A stretch of DNA of 13,122 nucleotides from contig JAKBCJ010000091.1 in the NCBI GenBank assembly GCA_021807975.1, forward strand, positions 1 through 13,122, read 5' to 3'. Positions 1-7,195 of the stretch are shown here, piece by piece. The stretch is from Pseudomonadota bacterium. GTDB taxonomy: Bacteria; Pseudomonadota; Alphaproteobacteria; Acetobacterales; Acetobacteraceae. Numbering within the stretch: position 1 is the first letter of the stretch; each line of letters starts with the position of its first letter. The notes beneath the pieces were generated by a model. The model saw nothing but the letters and a program-made list of their open reading frames with translations, did no database searches and was not told the origin of the DNA. A program made the translations under genes and the position numbers.

Positions 1-386
1 ATGGCCTTCAATGTCGGCTCCACCGCCTGGCCCATCGGGAACTGCCAGGGATTGCCCTCGCCGAACTCGCCGCGCATCGACACCAGCGTCAGCATCGGGA
101 AGCGGCAGCCGGCGGTCAACGACAGCATGTTGATCGTGTTGCCCACCCCGGAAGACTGCATCAGCAGCACTGCCCGCTGCCCGCCGAGATCGGCGCCGGC
201 CAGCATGGCGACACCTTCCTCCTCGGTCGTCAGCGGGACCGAATGGACGTCGGGATCCGCCAGGGAGCGGTCGATCAGCACTTTATGGCCGGCATCCGGA
301 ACGTAGCAGAACTGGGTGACGCCGTTCCGGCGGAGGAGATCGTACAGCGCCGCCGGCCAGGTTTCTCGTGTGATCGCGTCCGCCAT
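1..386 (-). CDS. ThDP-dependent decarboxylase alpha-subunit-like protein (sulfopyruvate/phosphonopyruvate decarboxylase type), C-terminus cut by window edge
   Basis: Only the first 128 codons are present. The protein resembles the pyrimidine-binding (N-terminal) half of thiamine-diphosphate enzymes of the sulfopyruvate (ComD) and phosphonopyruvate decarboxylase group. Visible landmarks are FCYVPDAGH at residues 26-34, TTEEEGVAMLAGADLGG from residue 53, which holds the glutamate expected to activate ThDP, and the stretch LLMQSSGVGN. In this family such a short alpha subunit normally pairs with a separate beta subunit carrying the pyrophosphate-binding half, which would lie beyond position 1. 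The ATG at 386 follows an AGGA ribosome site that overlaps the stop codon of the substrate-binding protein upstream, so the two are probably translated together. The general fold is well supported; the substrate is not, because many proteobacterial homologues are only annotated as 'ThDP-binding protein'. Confidence 0.8.
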   Translation of the reverse strand, partial: MADAITRETWPAALYDLLRRNGVTQFCYVPDAGHKVLIDRSLADPDVHSVPLTTEEEGVAMLAGADLGGQRAVLLMQSSGVGNTINMLSLTAGCRFPMLTLVSMRGEFGEGNPWQFPMGQAVEPTLKA

Positions 387-397
387 TCTATAATTTC

Positions 398-1600
398 CTA
401 CTTCGTGACGAGTTTGCAGCCGCCCTGATCCAGCGGACGGAACGCCTTGTCTCCGGGGATCGTGGCCAGCACCTTGTAAACATCCCAGGGCGATTTCGAC
501 TCGTCCGGTGCCTTCACCCGGAAGGTAAGCATATCATGCACGGCCCGGCCATCCTTGCGGACCACCACGGTTCCGAACAGCTTGTCCTGAATGGGGTGCT
601 TTTGCATCGCCGCGATAACGTCCTCGCCGACGATGGAGTTGGCTTCCTTGACAGCATGCAGATAGGCCAGGACGGATGAATAGACGCCGGCCTGATTGGC
701 GGTTGGCATCTTACCGTCGAATCTCTGGCCGAATTTGCGGGCAAAACCGCGCGTGTTGTCGTTCAGGTCCCAGTAATAGGCCTCGGTCACCGTCATGCCC
801 TGCGCCGCCTTCAAGCCTATGGCTTTCACATCGACGATCTGGGTGAACAGTCCGGCCAGTATCTGCTTTTTCATCATGCCGAATTCGGCGGCCTGCTTCA
901 CGGCGTTGATCAGGTCGGCGCCGGTATCGGCCAGCGCCACCACCTTGGCGCCGGACGACTGCGCCTGCAGCAGATAAGACGAAAAGTCGGAGGTACCCAG
1001 CGGATGCTTGACCGAACCCAGCACCTTGCCGCCCAGGCTGGTCAGTACCGCGGAAGAATCGCGCTCCAGCGCCGCGCCAAGTGCGTAGTTGAAGCTGATA
1101 TAAAACCACGTATCGGCGTGCTGGGCGACCATCGCGCGCGCCATGGTGTTACCCAGAGCGTACGTGTCCATGGTCCATTGCACGGTAGTAGGCTGACAGA
1201 ATTTCCCGGTTAGATCGGACGTGCCCACATTGGTTGCTATGAAAGTGCGGTGCTTTTCCGCCATGACAGTATTCACCGCCAGCCCGACGCCGGAATTCAC
1301 TGCATCGGCCACCGCATCCACGCCGTCGCGGTCCACCCATTCACGCACGATCTGGGCACCCAGATCGGGCTTATTCTGATGATCCGCCGACAGAATCTCT
1401 ACTTTGAAACCGCCGTCCTGTTCGGCGAAATCCTCGGCCGCCATTTGCGCGGCGACAACAGAACCCCGGCCGGACTGGTCGGCGAACGGGCCGTTCATGT
1501 CGTTGAGGATGCCGATTTTCACGACGGCGGGAATTTCAGCCCGGGCGAAAGTGCTCGGCAGCAGGAAAGCCAGAGCCATGGCCGTTCGGCGGATCGACAT
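398..1600 (-). CDS. ABC transporter periplasmic substrate-binding protein (Leu/Ile/Val-binding, type 1 fold)
   Basis: This 400-residue protein starts with a signal peptide (MSIRRTAMALAFLLPSTFARA, cleavage expected after residue 21). The mature part opens with the usual strand of the LivJ-like periplasmic binding family, VVKIGILNDMNGPFAD, followed by GSVVAAQMAAEDF and SADHQNKPDLGAQI. Length and layout fit a full two-lobe type 1 binding protein. The start is supported by a GGGAGA ribosome site nine bases upstream. No permease or ATPase gene is in the window, so it is either an orphan receptor or its transporter lies beyond position 1 or elsewhere. The ligand cannot be read from the sequence; family members bind amino acids, amides, aromatic acids or other small organic acids. 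The following gene, a ThDP decarboxylase subunit 11 bp away, hints at a 2-oxo acid or related ligand, which is inference only. Confidence 0.9.
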   Translation of the reverse strand: MSIRRTAMALAFLLPSTFARAEIPAVVKIGILNDMNGPFADQSGRGSVVAAQMAAEDFAEQDGGFKVEILSADHQNKPDLGAQIVREWVDRDGVDAVADAVNSGVGLAVNTVMAEKHRTFIATNVGTSDLTGKFCQPTTVQWTMDTYALGNTMARAMVAQHADTWFYISFNYALGAALERDSSAVLTSLGGKVLGSVKHPLGTSDFSSYLLQAQSSGAKVVALADTGADLINAVKQAAEFGMMKKQILAGLFTQIVDVKAIGLKAAQGMTVTEAYYWDLNDNTRGFARKFGQRFDGKMPTANQAGVYSSVLAYLHAVKEANSIVGEDVIAAMQKHPIQDKLFGTVVVRKDGRAVHDMLTFRVKAPDESKSPWDVYKVLATIPGDKAFRPLDQGGCKLVTK

Positions 1601-1638
1601 TGTTGACGTCTCCCTATGCTTATCTTTCCGCTTTTACA

Positions 1639-2238
1639 TCAGCCGACGCACGATACCAGCACTTGTGCGAAGGCCCGCGCGCGATGGCTGGCGGCGTGCT
1701 TCTCCTCCGGGTCGATCTCGCCGAATGTCTGTTGTCCGCCCGCCGGGACAAACATTGGATCGTAGCCGAACCCATTGCCGCCCCGCGGCGGCCAGACCAG
1801 CGTCCCGTCGATGCGGCCCAGAAAGGTTTCGGTATGCAAGTCCGGCCATGCGAGGCACAGCGCGGCCACGAACCACGCCCGGCGGTCCGGATTGTCGCCG
1901 ATTTTTTCGTTCACCAGCGCCATCGCGGCGGAGAAATCTTTCGACGGACCCGCCCAGCGGGCCGACAAGACACCCGGCGCGCCGCCCAGGGCGGCCACGC
2001 AGAAGCCGGAATCGTCCGACAATGCCGGCAGTCCGCTGGCCGTCGCTGCCGCGAGCGCCTTGATCCGCGCGTTGCCAGCGAAGTCCGGGGCATCCTCCTC
2101 CGGCTCTGGCAGCCCGAGATCGCCGGCCGATACCGCCTCTATCCCAAGCGGGCGCAACAGGGCATCGATCTCGCGCAGCTTGCCCTTGTTATGGCTGGCA
2201 ATGACGAGCTTCTGGCCGCGGTGAAGTTTGCGCGCCAT
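1639..2238 (-). CDS. rdgB: RdgB/HAM1 non-canonical purine NTP pyrophosphatase
   Basis: This 199-residue protein hydrolyses dITP, ITP and XTP to monophosphates in the cytoplasm, which keeps deaminated purines out of DNA and RNA. Family signatures are all present: the N-terminal substrate loop ASHNKGKLREI at about residues 14-24, the catalytic acidic pair DDSG at residues 75-78 followed by the conserved LGGAPGVLSARWAG segment, GFGYDPMFVPAG, and SHRARAF near the C-terminus. Length matches the family (about 195-205). The ATG at 2238 has an AAGGAAG ribosome site. It begins 11 bp after the rph stop codon, the standard alphaproteobacterial rph-rdgB pairing. In many relatives the next gene is hemW, which is not present here; a solute-binding protein gene follows instead. 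Confidence 0.96.
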   Translation of the reverse strand: MARKLHRGQKLVIASHNKGKLREIDALLRPLGIEAVSAGDLGLPEPEEDAPDFAGNARIKALAAATASGLPALSDDSGFCVAALGGAPGVLSARWAGPSKDFSAAMALVNEKIGDNPDRRAWFVAALCLAWPDLHTETFLGRIDGTLVWPPRGGNGFGYDPMFVPAGGQQTFGEIDPEEKHAASHRARAFAQVLVSCVG

Positions 2239-2249
2239 CGCGGTCTTCC

Positions 2250-2966
2250 TTAATCGCCCAGGGCGCGGCGCTGCAGGTCGAACAGCGCGGCGGTGCCGTT
2301 GCGGGCGAGACCGAGCAGGGCGTGGAACTGGGCCTCGTTGAAGGCGGTCTTTTCGGCGGTTGCCTGGATTTCGACGATACCGCCGCCATCGGTCAGCACG
2401 AAGTTGGAGTCGGCCTGGGCGTTCGAATCCTCGTCATAATCCAAATCCAGCACCGGGGTGCCGTCGAATATCCCGCAGGACACGGCGGCGACCTGGCCGG
2501 TCAGCGGGATGGTCTTCAACACGTTCATTTTCACCAGATGGCGGAACGCAAGGGACAGCGCGATCCAGGCGCCGGTAATCGCGGCGCAGCGGGTGCCGCC
2601 ATCCGCGTTCAGCACGTCGCAGTCCAGCGTGATCGACATCTCCCCCATGGCGGCCCGATCGACGACCGCGCGCAAGGAGCGTCCGATCAGGCGCTGAATT
2701 TCCTGGGTGCGGCCGGATTGCTTGCCGCGGGCAGCTTCACGGTCGCCGCGCGTATGCGTGGCTCTGGGCAGCATGCCGTACTCGGCGGTAACCCACCCCA
2801 ACCCGGTATTGCGCAGGAACGGCGGAATACGGGTTTCGACGCTCGCGGCGCACAGCACCTCGGTTTTGCCGATTTTAATGAGCGCCGAACCCTCGGCATG
2901 GCGGGCGAACCCGGTGACGATGGAAACTTCGCGCAGGGCGTCTGGGGCGCGGCCGGATGGGCGCAT
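2250..2966 (-). CDS. rph: Ribonuclease PH
   Basis: This 238-residue phosphorolytic 3'-5' exoribonuclease trims tRNA 3' ends using inorganic phosphate and also acts on other structured RNAs. It begins with the typical MRPSGRAPDALREVSI and contains the signature region GWVTAEYGMLPRATHTR, the arginine-rich RTQEIQRLIGRSLRAVVD segment, the LDCDVLNADGGTR motif near the phosphate site, and the C-terminal QATAEKTAF. Length is normal for the hexameric bacterial enzyme. The ATG at 2966 has an AAGGA ribosome site eight bases upstream. It is the first gene of the rph-rdgB pair, and a candidate promoter lies just ahead of it. The heat-shock genes hrcA and grpE, often next to rph in relatives, are not here. 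Confidence 0.97.
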   Translation of the reverse strand: MRPSGRAPDALREVSIVTGFARHAEGSALIKIGKTEVLCAASVETRIPPFLRNTGLGWVTAEYGMLPRATHTRGDREAARGKQSGRTQEIQRLIGRSLRAVVDRAAMGEMSITLDCDVLNADGGTRCAAITGAWIALSLAFRHLVKMNVLKTIPLTGQVAAVSCGIFDGTPVLDLDYDEDSNAQADSNFVLTDGGGIVEIQATAEKTAFNEAQFHALLGLARNGTAALFDLQRRALGD

Positions 2967-2998
2967 GGATATGGTCCTTGGGTGTCAGTGCGGCGCGG

Positions 2999-3026
2999 AC
3001 CATACAGTTTCGCCGCCCCGCCGCAA
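2999..3026 (-). promoter_or_regulatory. Candidate promoter for rph-rdgB
   Basis: Read on the minus strand, TTGCGG (3026-3021) and TATGGT (3004-2999) are separated by 16 bases, about 33 bases before the rph ATG. The fit to sigma-70 boxes is moderate (TTG kept in the -35, four of six in the -10). It sits in the 85-bp gap after the preceding gene, where a promoter would be expected. This is a by-eye call. Confidence 0.3.
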
Positions 3027-3051
3027 CCGCCTTTGCTTCGCGGGACGCGAC

Positions 3052-3510
3052 CTATGGTGCGATGGCATCCGTATCGCACGGCTGCGGCACGACGGCTTCA
3101 GGTCCCGACTTCCCGGTCGCGAACATATCCAACCGCTCCCGCACCGCTCGGTATTCCGGGCTGTCGATCTGCTCCCGGCAGGTCATCGTCATACCCTTCA
3201 GGCGCATGGGCATCCCGCCGTTGTCGTCGATCAGCGTCTTGATCGCGTCGCGCGACAGCTGCCTCTGCGCTGTTGCCCATGCCTGGAATTGCGATTTGGC
3301 CTCGGCGGGGAACGGGCATTGCTTCAGCCGCGCCGACAGCGCATTCCGGTAGAGCTTTCCGGCCAGGCCGTCGCCGCAGGCGTCGAACTGATAGAAAGAT
3401 GCGGCATAGGCGTGCCGAAACGCCGCGGTTGCCGGCGGCGCCGTGTCGCTTGCGCGTGCCGGCCCCAGACCAACCACGCCAGCGATCAGGCAATACCATA
3501 CAATTCGCAT
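3052..3510 (-). CDS. Small exported Cys-containing protein of unknown function
   Basis: I do not recognise this family. The 152-residue product begins with a clear signal peptide (MRIVWYCLIAGVVGLGPARA, cleavage after about residue 20), so it is probably periplasmic. The mature part has four cysteines, in DACGDG, KQCPF, MTCREQ and QPCDT, consistent with two disulfides, and a mostly helical middle (AEAKSQFQAWATAQRQLSRDAIKTLIDD). No heme motif or transmembrane helix is seen after the signal. The reading frame is open further upstream to 3615, but the ATG at 3510 is chosen because it gives the signal peptide and has a strong AAAGGGG ribosome site. It starts 10 bp after the stop of the cytochrome gene, so it is co-transcribed with the quinoprotein dehydrogenase and cytochrome and may help that redox unit. 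Confidence 0.8.
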   Translation of the reverse strand: MRIVWYCLIAGVVGLGPARASDTAPPATAAFRHAYAASFYQFDACGDGLAGKLYRNALSARLKQCPFPAEAKSQFQAWATAQRQLSRDAIKTLIDDNGGMPMRLKGMTMTCREQIDSPEYRAVRERLDMFATGKSGPEAVVPQPCDTDAIAP

Positions 3511-3520
3511 CTTCACCCCT

Positions 3521-4123
3521 TTACTTTTTGACCGGCGGAAGTGTCGCGAGATAATGCGACACCGCCACGATATCGTCGTCGGTAAGGCCGGACGCGGCCT
3601 CTGACATGGCGGCAACGCCGGTGCTGGGGCGCGCGGCTGACCGGTAATCCGTCAATGCCTTGACCAGATAGTCCTGCCGCTGGTCGGCAAGTGCCGCGGC
3701 TGCGCGCTCCCCGCGGAAATCGTTCTTGTGACAAGCGGCACAGTGATGCTGCTCGACGATGAGTTTGCCCTTTTCGGCCATTTCGGGATTAGGTGAGTCG
3801 TCCGAAATTGCCGTCGTATAGGGCAGGCTGTGGAAATATGCGCCCAGATCGCGGATGTCCTGATCGGTGATATTGGCGATCAGCGGCGCCATCATCGGGT
3901 TTGGGCGGCGGCCGGTGCGAAAGAACACCAGTTGCCATTGGAGGAACTGGTCCTGCTGTCCGGCCAGTGACGGAATCCCGGGCATGGAGGACACGCCGTG
4001 TTCCCCATGGCACACCAGGCAGGGTTTGGCTTTCTCCTGGCCCGCCGCGATATCCGCGGCTGCCAGGCAAGACACGGCTGGCAGCGAGAGAATCGCTGCC
4101 AGCGTGATCATACGTAACGTCAT
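3521..4123 (-). CDS. Diheme cytochrome c (c4-like), periplasmic electron carrier
   Basis: This 200-residue protein has a signal peptide (through about residue 22) and two covalent heme sites, CLVCH at residues 35-39 and CAACH at 128-132. The halves are tandem cytochrome c domains. Methionines in PNPMMAPL (77-78) and GVAAMSE are the likely sixth ligands. The arrangement and the phrases GIPSLAGQ and ITDQDIRDLGAYFHSLP are typical of cytochrome c4 and related class I diheme proteins. It begins 15 bp after the stop of the PQQ-dehydrogenase gene without a strong ribosome site, which suggests translational coupling. The likely role is to accept electrons from that dehydrogenase and pass them to the terminal oxidase. 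A second ATG at codon 5 (4111) would also work as a start. Confidence 0.92.
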   Translation of the reverse strand: MTLRMITLAAILSLPAVSCLAAADIAAGQEKAKPCLVCHGEHGVSSMPGIPSLAGQQDQFLQWQLVFFRTGRRPNPMMAPLIANITDQDIRDLGAYFHSLPYTTAISDDSPNPEMAEKGKLIVEQHHCAACHKNDFRGERAAAALADQRQDYLVKALTDYRSAARPSTGVAAMSEAASGLTDDDIVAVSHYLATLPPVKK

Positions 4124-4138
4124 TAGAGCGAAGCGGCC

Positions 4139-5401
4139 CTATTTCTTGTAGCTGATGCGATAAATCGCACCGGCCCAATCGTCGGACACCAGCAGCGATC
4201 CGTCTGGCGCCTGGATAATATCACCCGGACGGCCAAAGTAGTCGCGCTGGCCGGTGATCCAGCCCGATGCGAAGACTTCCTGATGCGCATTCTTGCCATC
4301 GGGATCCACAACCACGCGTTCGATGCGGCCGCCTTGATACTTGTGGCGGTTCCAGGAGCCGTGTTCGGCAATAAAGATATTGTCCTTATACTGCTTCGGG
4401 AACTGGTTGCCGGTGTAGAACTTCATGCCAAGGGGTGCGACGTGCGCACCGAGCTTCACGACTGGCGGCGTAAACTCGCTGCATTTGTGACCCATGGCGA
4501 ACTTCGGATCGGGAATGTCGCCTTCATGGCAGTACGGATAGCCGAAATGCTCGCCCAGCCGGGTGATGTGGTTCAGCTTGTCGCTAGGTATGTCGTCGCC
4601 CAGCCAGTCGCGGGCGTTTTCGGTGAACCAATAGTCGCCGGAGCGAGGATCGATGTCGCCGCCGACGCTGTTACGAACGCCAAGGGCAACGATTTCCGCC
4701 AGACCGGTCTTAGGATCGACGCGTCGGATCTGCGACACGCTGGTCGGCGGTATGCCGATGTTGAACGGAGGGCCGAAAGGAATATACATCCAGCCGTTCT
4801 TGTCGGTAACGAGATATTTCCAGCCATGCGACGTATAAGGAGGCATGTCGTCGTATGCGACCACGGGCTCGGGCATTTTATCGAGATTTGCCTCGGCGTT
4901 ATCGTAGCGCAACAACTTGTTGATGTCGATCACATACAGCGCGCCATCGTGGAAGGCGACACCGGTCGGCATATTCAGGCCTTTGAGGATCGTCTTGACG
5001 GTGCGCTGGCCGCCCTGATCGGTGACGGCATAGACATTGGTCGCCAGAAACGATCCGACGAACAGCGTGCCGTTGGCGCCCCAGGCCATCTGCCGAGCCT
5101 GAGGAATATTGCTGGCATAAACTTCGATCTTGAAGCCCGGCGGCAGCTTGATACGCTTCAGGTCTGCCTGCAATTCATCCAGCGGGGTCGGCGTCGCCGG
5201 GCCCGATGGCGGTGCAAGCCCCTTCTGGGCTTCTGTTTCGTCGCCCAGGAACCAGTCCGCGGGCGGATGAGCCCAGAACGACGGCTTGCTGGAATCGTAG
5301 TGCTTAAGGTCTTGGGCTACGGCTTTGCCCGATGGCAGGGCCGCCGCGAGCACTAAGGGAAGTGCCGTGGCAAGGCCGAATCGTAATGATCGAATATTCA
5401 T
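4139..5401 (-). CDS. PQQ-dependent sugar dehydrogenase, L-sorbosone dehydrogenase family
   Basis: This 420-residue quinoprotein is exported (signal peptide ending about KAVAQ) and has the six-bladed propeller layout of the soluble glucose/sorbosone dehydrogenase group. Conserved landmarks include LPPGFKIEVYA at the start of the propeller, HGWKYLV with His192, the GVRNSVGGDIDP motif with Arg243/Asn244, WFTENARDWLGDD, GYPYCHEGD, and AEHGSWNR with His347. In related enzymes histidine and arginine at such places lie at the PQQ and substrate site. It would oxidise an aldose or aldehyde sugar in the periplasm; the true substrate cannot be read. The frame is open to 5512, but the ATG at 5401 is preferred because a GGGAGGA ribosome site precedes it and the signal peptide follows. 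It is the first gene of a unit with the cytochrome (15-bp gap) and a small exported protein. Confidence 0.9.
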   Translation of the reverse strand: MNIRSLRFGLATALPLVLAAALPSGKAVAQDLKHYDSSKPSFWAHPPADWFLGDETEAQKGLAPPSGPATPTPLDELQADLKRIKLPPGFKIEVYASNIPQARQMAWGANGTLFVGSFLATNVYAVTDQGGQRTVKTILKGLNMPTGVAFHDGALYVIDINKLLRYDNAEANLDKMPEPVVAYDDMPPYTSHGWKYLVTDKNGWMYIPFGPPFNIGIPPTSVSQIRRVDPKTGLAEIVALGVRNSVGGDIDPRSGDYWFTENARDWLGDDIPSDKLNHITRLGEHFGYPYCHEGDIPDPKFAMGHKCSEFTPPVVKLGAHVAPLGMKFYTGNQFPKQYKDNIFIAEHGSWNRHKYQGGRIERVVVDPDGKNAHQEVFASGWITGQRDYFGRPGDIIQAPDGSLLVSDDWAGAIYRISYKK

Positions 5402-5523
5402 GTATGTTCCTCCCGACATCAATCCAAGCATTGTTGCTGCTACGACGCAAGGGGGGGTACTAACATCGTGAAAACATGGATTCGGCTTTTGCGCCCCACC
5501 TTCAGGCCGCAAAGCCGAATATT
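5402..5523 (-). other. Intergenic region between peptidase gene and quinoprotein operon
   Basis: This 122-bp stretch contains the terminator hairpin at 5480-5520, a run of seven G on the plus strand (5451-5457; seven C on the coding strand) and the ribosome site of the dehydrogenase gene. The promoter of the quinoprotein operon should be here, but I see no well-spaced -35/-10 pair; TTGCGT just downstream of the C run is the best -35-like box. Confidence 0.5.
5480..5520 (-). terminator. Hairpin terminator after the M3 peptidase gene
   Basis: Arms 5480-5493 (ATTCGGCTTTTGCG) and 5508-5520 (CGCAAAGCCGAAT) are complementary over 13 pairs with one bulged T, around a 14-base loop. The hairpin starts three bases after the peptidase stop codon (5524-5526). 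On the minus strand a short TTTT lies a few bases beyond it, so this is a likely intrinsic terminator for the DUF1499-ABC-M3 unit, though the T tract is weak. Confidence 0.75.
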
Positions 5524-7194
5524 TCAGACTCCAAGAAACGAAGTCGCTTCTTGCACTACGCCGGCCAAGGCGCCGTCAGCAAACGGGGATACCAGACCGG
5601 CCGAACGCACCAGGTCCTGAAATGGCAAAGAGCCGCCCCTGGCGCACAAGGCCGTGTAAGCCTCCATCGTCCCGGTATAATCGCGGCGCGACCGCACCCA
5701 GAACTGCATCGCACAACATTGGGCAAGCGTGTAGTCGATGTAGTAGAAGGGGGAACCGTAAATATGCGCCTTTGCCTGCCAGCGGCCCCCCTTGTTCGGA
5801 AATCCCAGGTCGCCGTAGTCGGTCCATGGCATATAGAGCCGTTCCAGCCGCGCCCACATGGCATGGCGGTCGGCGGGCGTCGCATCGGGGTTGGCATAAA
5901 CCTCGTGCTGGAAGTGATCGACGCAGGCCCCGTAGGGCAGGAAGGCCAGCGCACCGATCAGGTGCATGCGCCGGAACCGGTCTGCGGCATCCTCGCCCAC
6001 GAGCTTGCCGATTCCCGGATAGGACAAGAATTCCAGCCCCATCGAATCGATCTCCGCGGCCTCCATCGTCGGCCAGAGGTAATCGACGCCGGGCTGATGA
6101 CGGCTTTCCCAGTTCTGGAAAGCATGCCCCATTTCGTGCGTGAACACGCCGATGTCATGATGAGTGCCGTTGAAATTGGCGAAAATGAAGGGCATGCCCT
6201 CGGTTGGGAACGACGTGCAGAATCCCCCGCCGGCCTTGCCCGGCCGGTTCTTCAGATCCATAAACCCGCCGTCGCGCATTAGGCGGTAGAACGCCGCGAG
6301 CCCGGGGTGCATGCCGTCGAACATCGCCGCCGCGGCATCCACCAGTTCGTCGTGGCCGCCGGCCGGCTTGGGGTTACCCGCGGGGTCGATCAGCGCCTCG
6401 TCCCAATACCGCAGCGTGTCCCAGCCGTGTTCGATGCGCCGGATCTCCAGCAGGCGGGCCACCAGTGGCACGACCCCGGCGACGATCTGCTGGCGATAAC
6501 GGGCCACGTCGCCTGGACCATAATCGACCCGCCGCATCCGTCGGTAACCCAGTTCGGTGAAGGTTCGGAACCCCAGCTTGCGGGCCATCCCGTGGCGCAG
6601 CTTCACCAGTTCGTCGTAGATCCGATCCAGCGCAGCGGCATGCGTTTCGAAATATCGCCAGCGCACGCGTTCAGCTTCATGCCGGACAGACCGGTCGGGA
6701 TTTTCGGCATAGGGTTCAAGACCGGCCAGATTGACGGTTCTGCCGCCGATTTCCAGCTTCGCGGCGGCGAGAAGTTCGGTGTACTGGGATGAGACCCGGG
6801 CTTCCTCCTCCAGCTCCGGCTTGATCGCCGGGTCGAAGGTGGTGATATCGGTTTCCCACAGGCGGACGGCATGGTCGCCGGCCAGGGCGGAGACCGGGCC
6901 GCGATCTGCCAGCAGGCGGCATTTCAGCGCGATCTCCAGGTCCGACGCTTCGGGCGACAACGCATCGGCGTAATCGCGTTCCGCCCTCGCCGCTTCGTCG
7001 GCGGTGTTTTGCGCGAACCGCAGGCCGACCAGCGCCGACCATGAGTCGTAGCGCCGCCGCACGCGGTCCCATTCGGCCAAAGCGAGCGCGTGCTCTCCGC
7101 GATCCAGCGCCGCGCCGATCGCCCGGTATTCGCTGATCAGGCTGTCCTTGTCCGGCCGAACCGCGACAATATCGGCGAAGCAGATGCCCGGCAT
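5524..7194 (-). CDS. M3 family oligoendopeptidase (PepF/thimet-type zinc peptidase)
   Basis: This 556-residue cytoplasmic metallopeptidase cuts short peptides. The zinc site is HEMGH at residues 353-357, with His353 and His357 as ligands and Glu354 as catalytic base. The third ligand is expected to be Glu381 in MEAAEIDSMGLEF, 28 residues on, as in the M3B/PepF group. The N-terminal half is the helical domain of the family, and no signal peptide is seen. Length is slightly short of PepF (about 600) but complete. The ATG at 7194 lies one base after the TAG stop of the ABC transporter gene and has a GGGTGAG ribosome site inside the end of that gene. A GTG at 7203 would give an eight-base overlap and three more residues. 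Either way the two genes are translationally linked, suggesting that peptides brought in by the transporter are substrates. Confidence 0.94.
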   Translation of the reverse strand: MPGICFADIVAVRPDKDSLISEYRAIGAALDRGEHALALAEWDRVRRRYDSWSALVGLRFAQNTADEAARAERDYADALSPEASDLEIALKCRLLADRGPVSALAGDHAVRLWETDITTFDPAIKPELEEEARVSSQYTELLAAAKLEIGGRTVNLAGLEPYAENPDRSVRHEAERVRWRYFETHAAALDRIYDELVKLRHGMARKLGFRTFTELGYRRMRRVDYGPGDVARYRQQIVAGVVPLVARLLEIRRIEHGWDTLRYWDEALIDPAGNPKPAGGHDELVDAAAAMFDGMHPGLAAFYRLMRDGGFMDLKNRPGKAGGGFCTSFPTEGMPFIFANFNGTHHDIGVFTHEMGHAFQNWESRHQPGVDYLWPTMEAAEIDSMGLEFLSYPGIGKLVGEDAADRFRRMHLIGALAFLPYGACVDHFQHEVYANPDATPADRHAMWARLERLYMPWTDYGDLGFPNKGGRWQAKAHIYGSPFYYIDYTLAQCCAMQFWVRSRRDYTGTMEAYTALCARGGSLPFQDLVRSAGLVSPFADGALAGVVQEATSFLGV

Positions 7195-7195
7195 G

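Noticed and set aside
4283..5356. Long plus-strand open frame (357 codons) opposite the PQQ dehydrogenase, and a similar one at 2322-3242 opposite rph
   Set aside because: Long antisense frames are expected in GC-rich coding DNA; the minus-strand genes have full family motifs and these do not.
5402..5512. Upstream extension of the PQQ dehydrogenase
   Set aside because: It would begin inside the terminator hairpin and place residues before a clear signal peptide.
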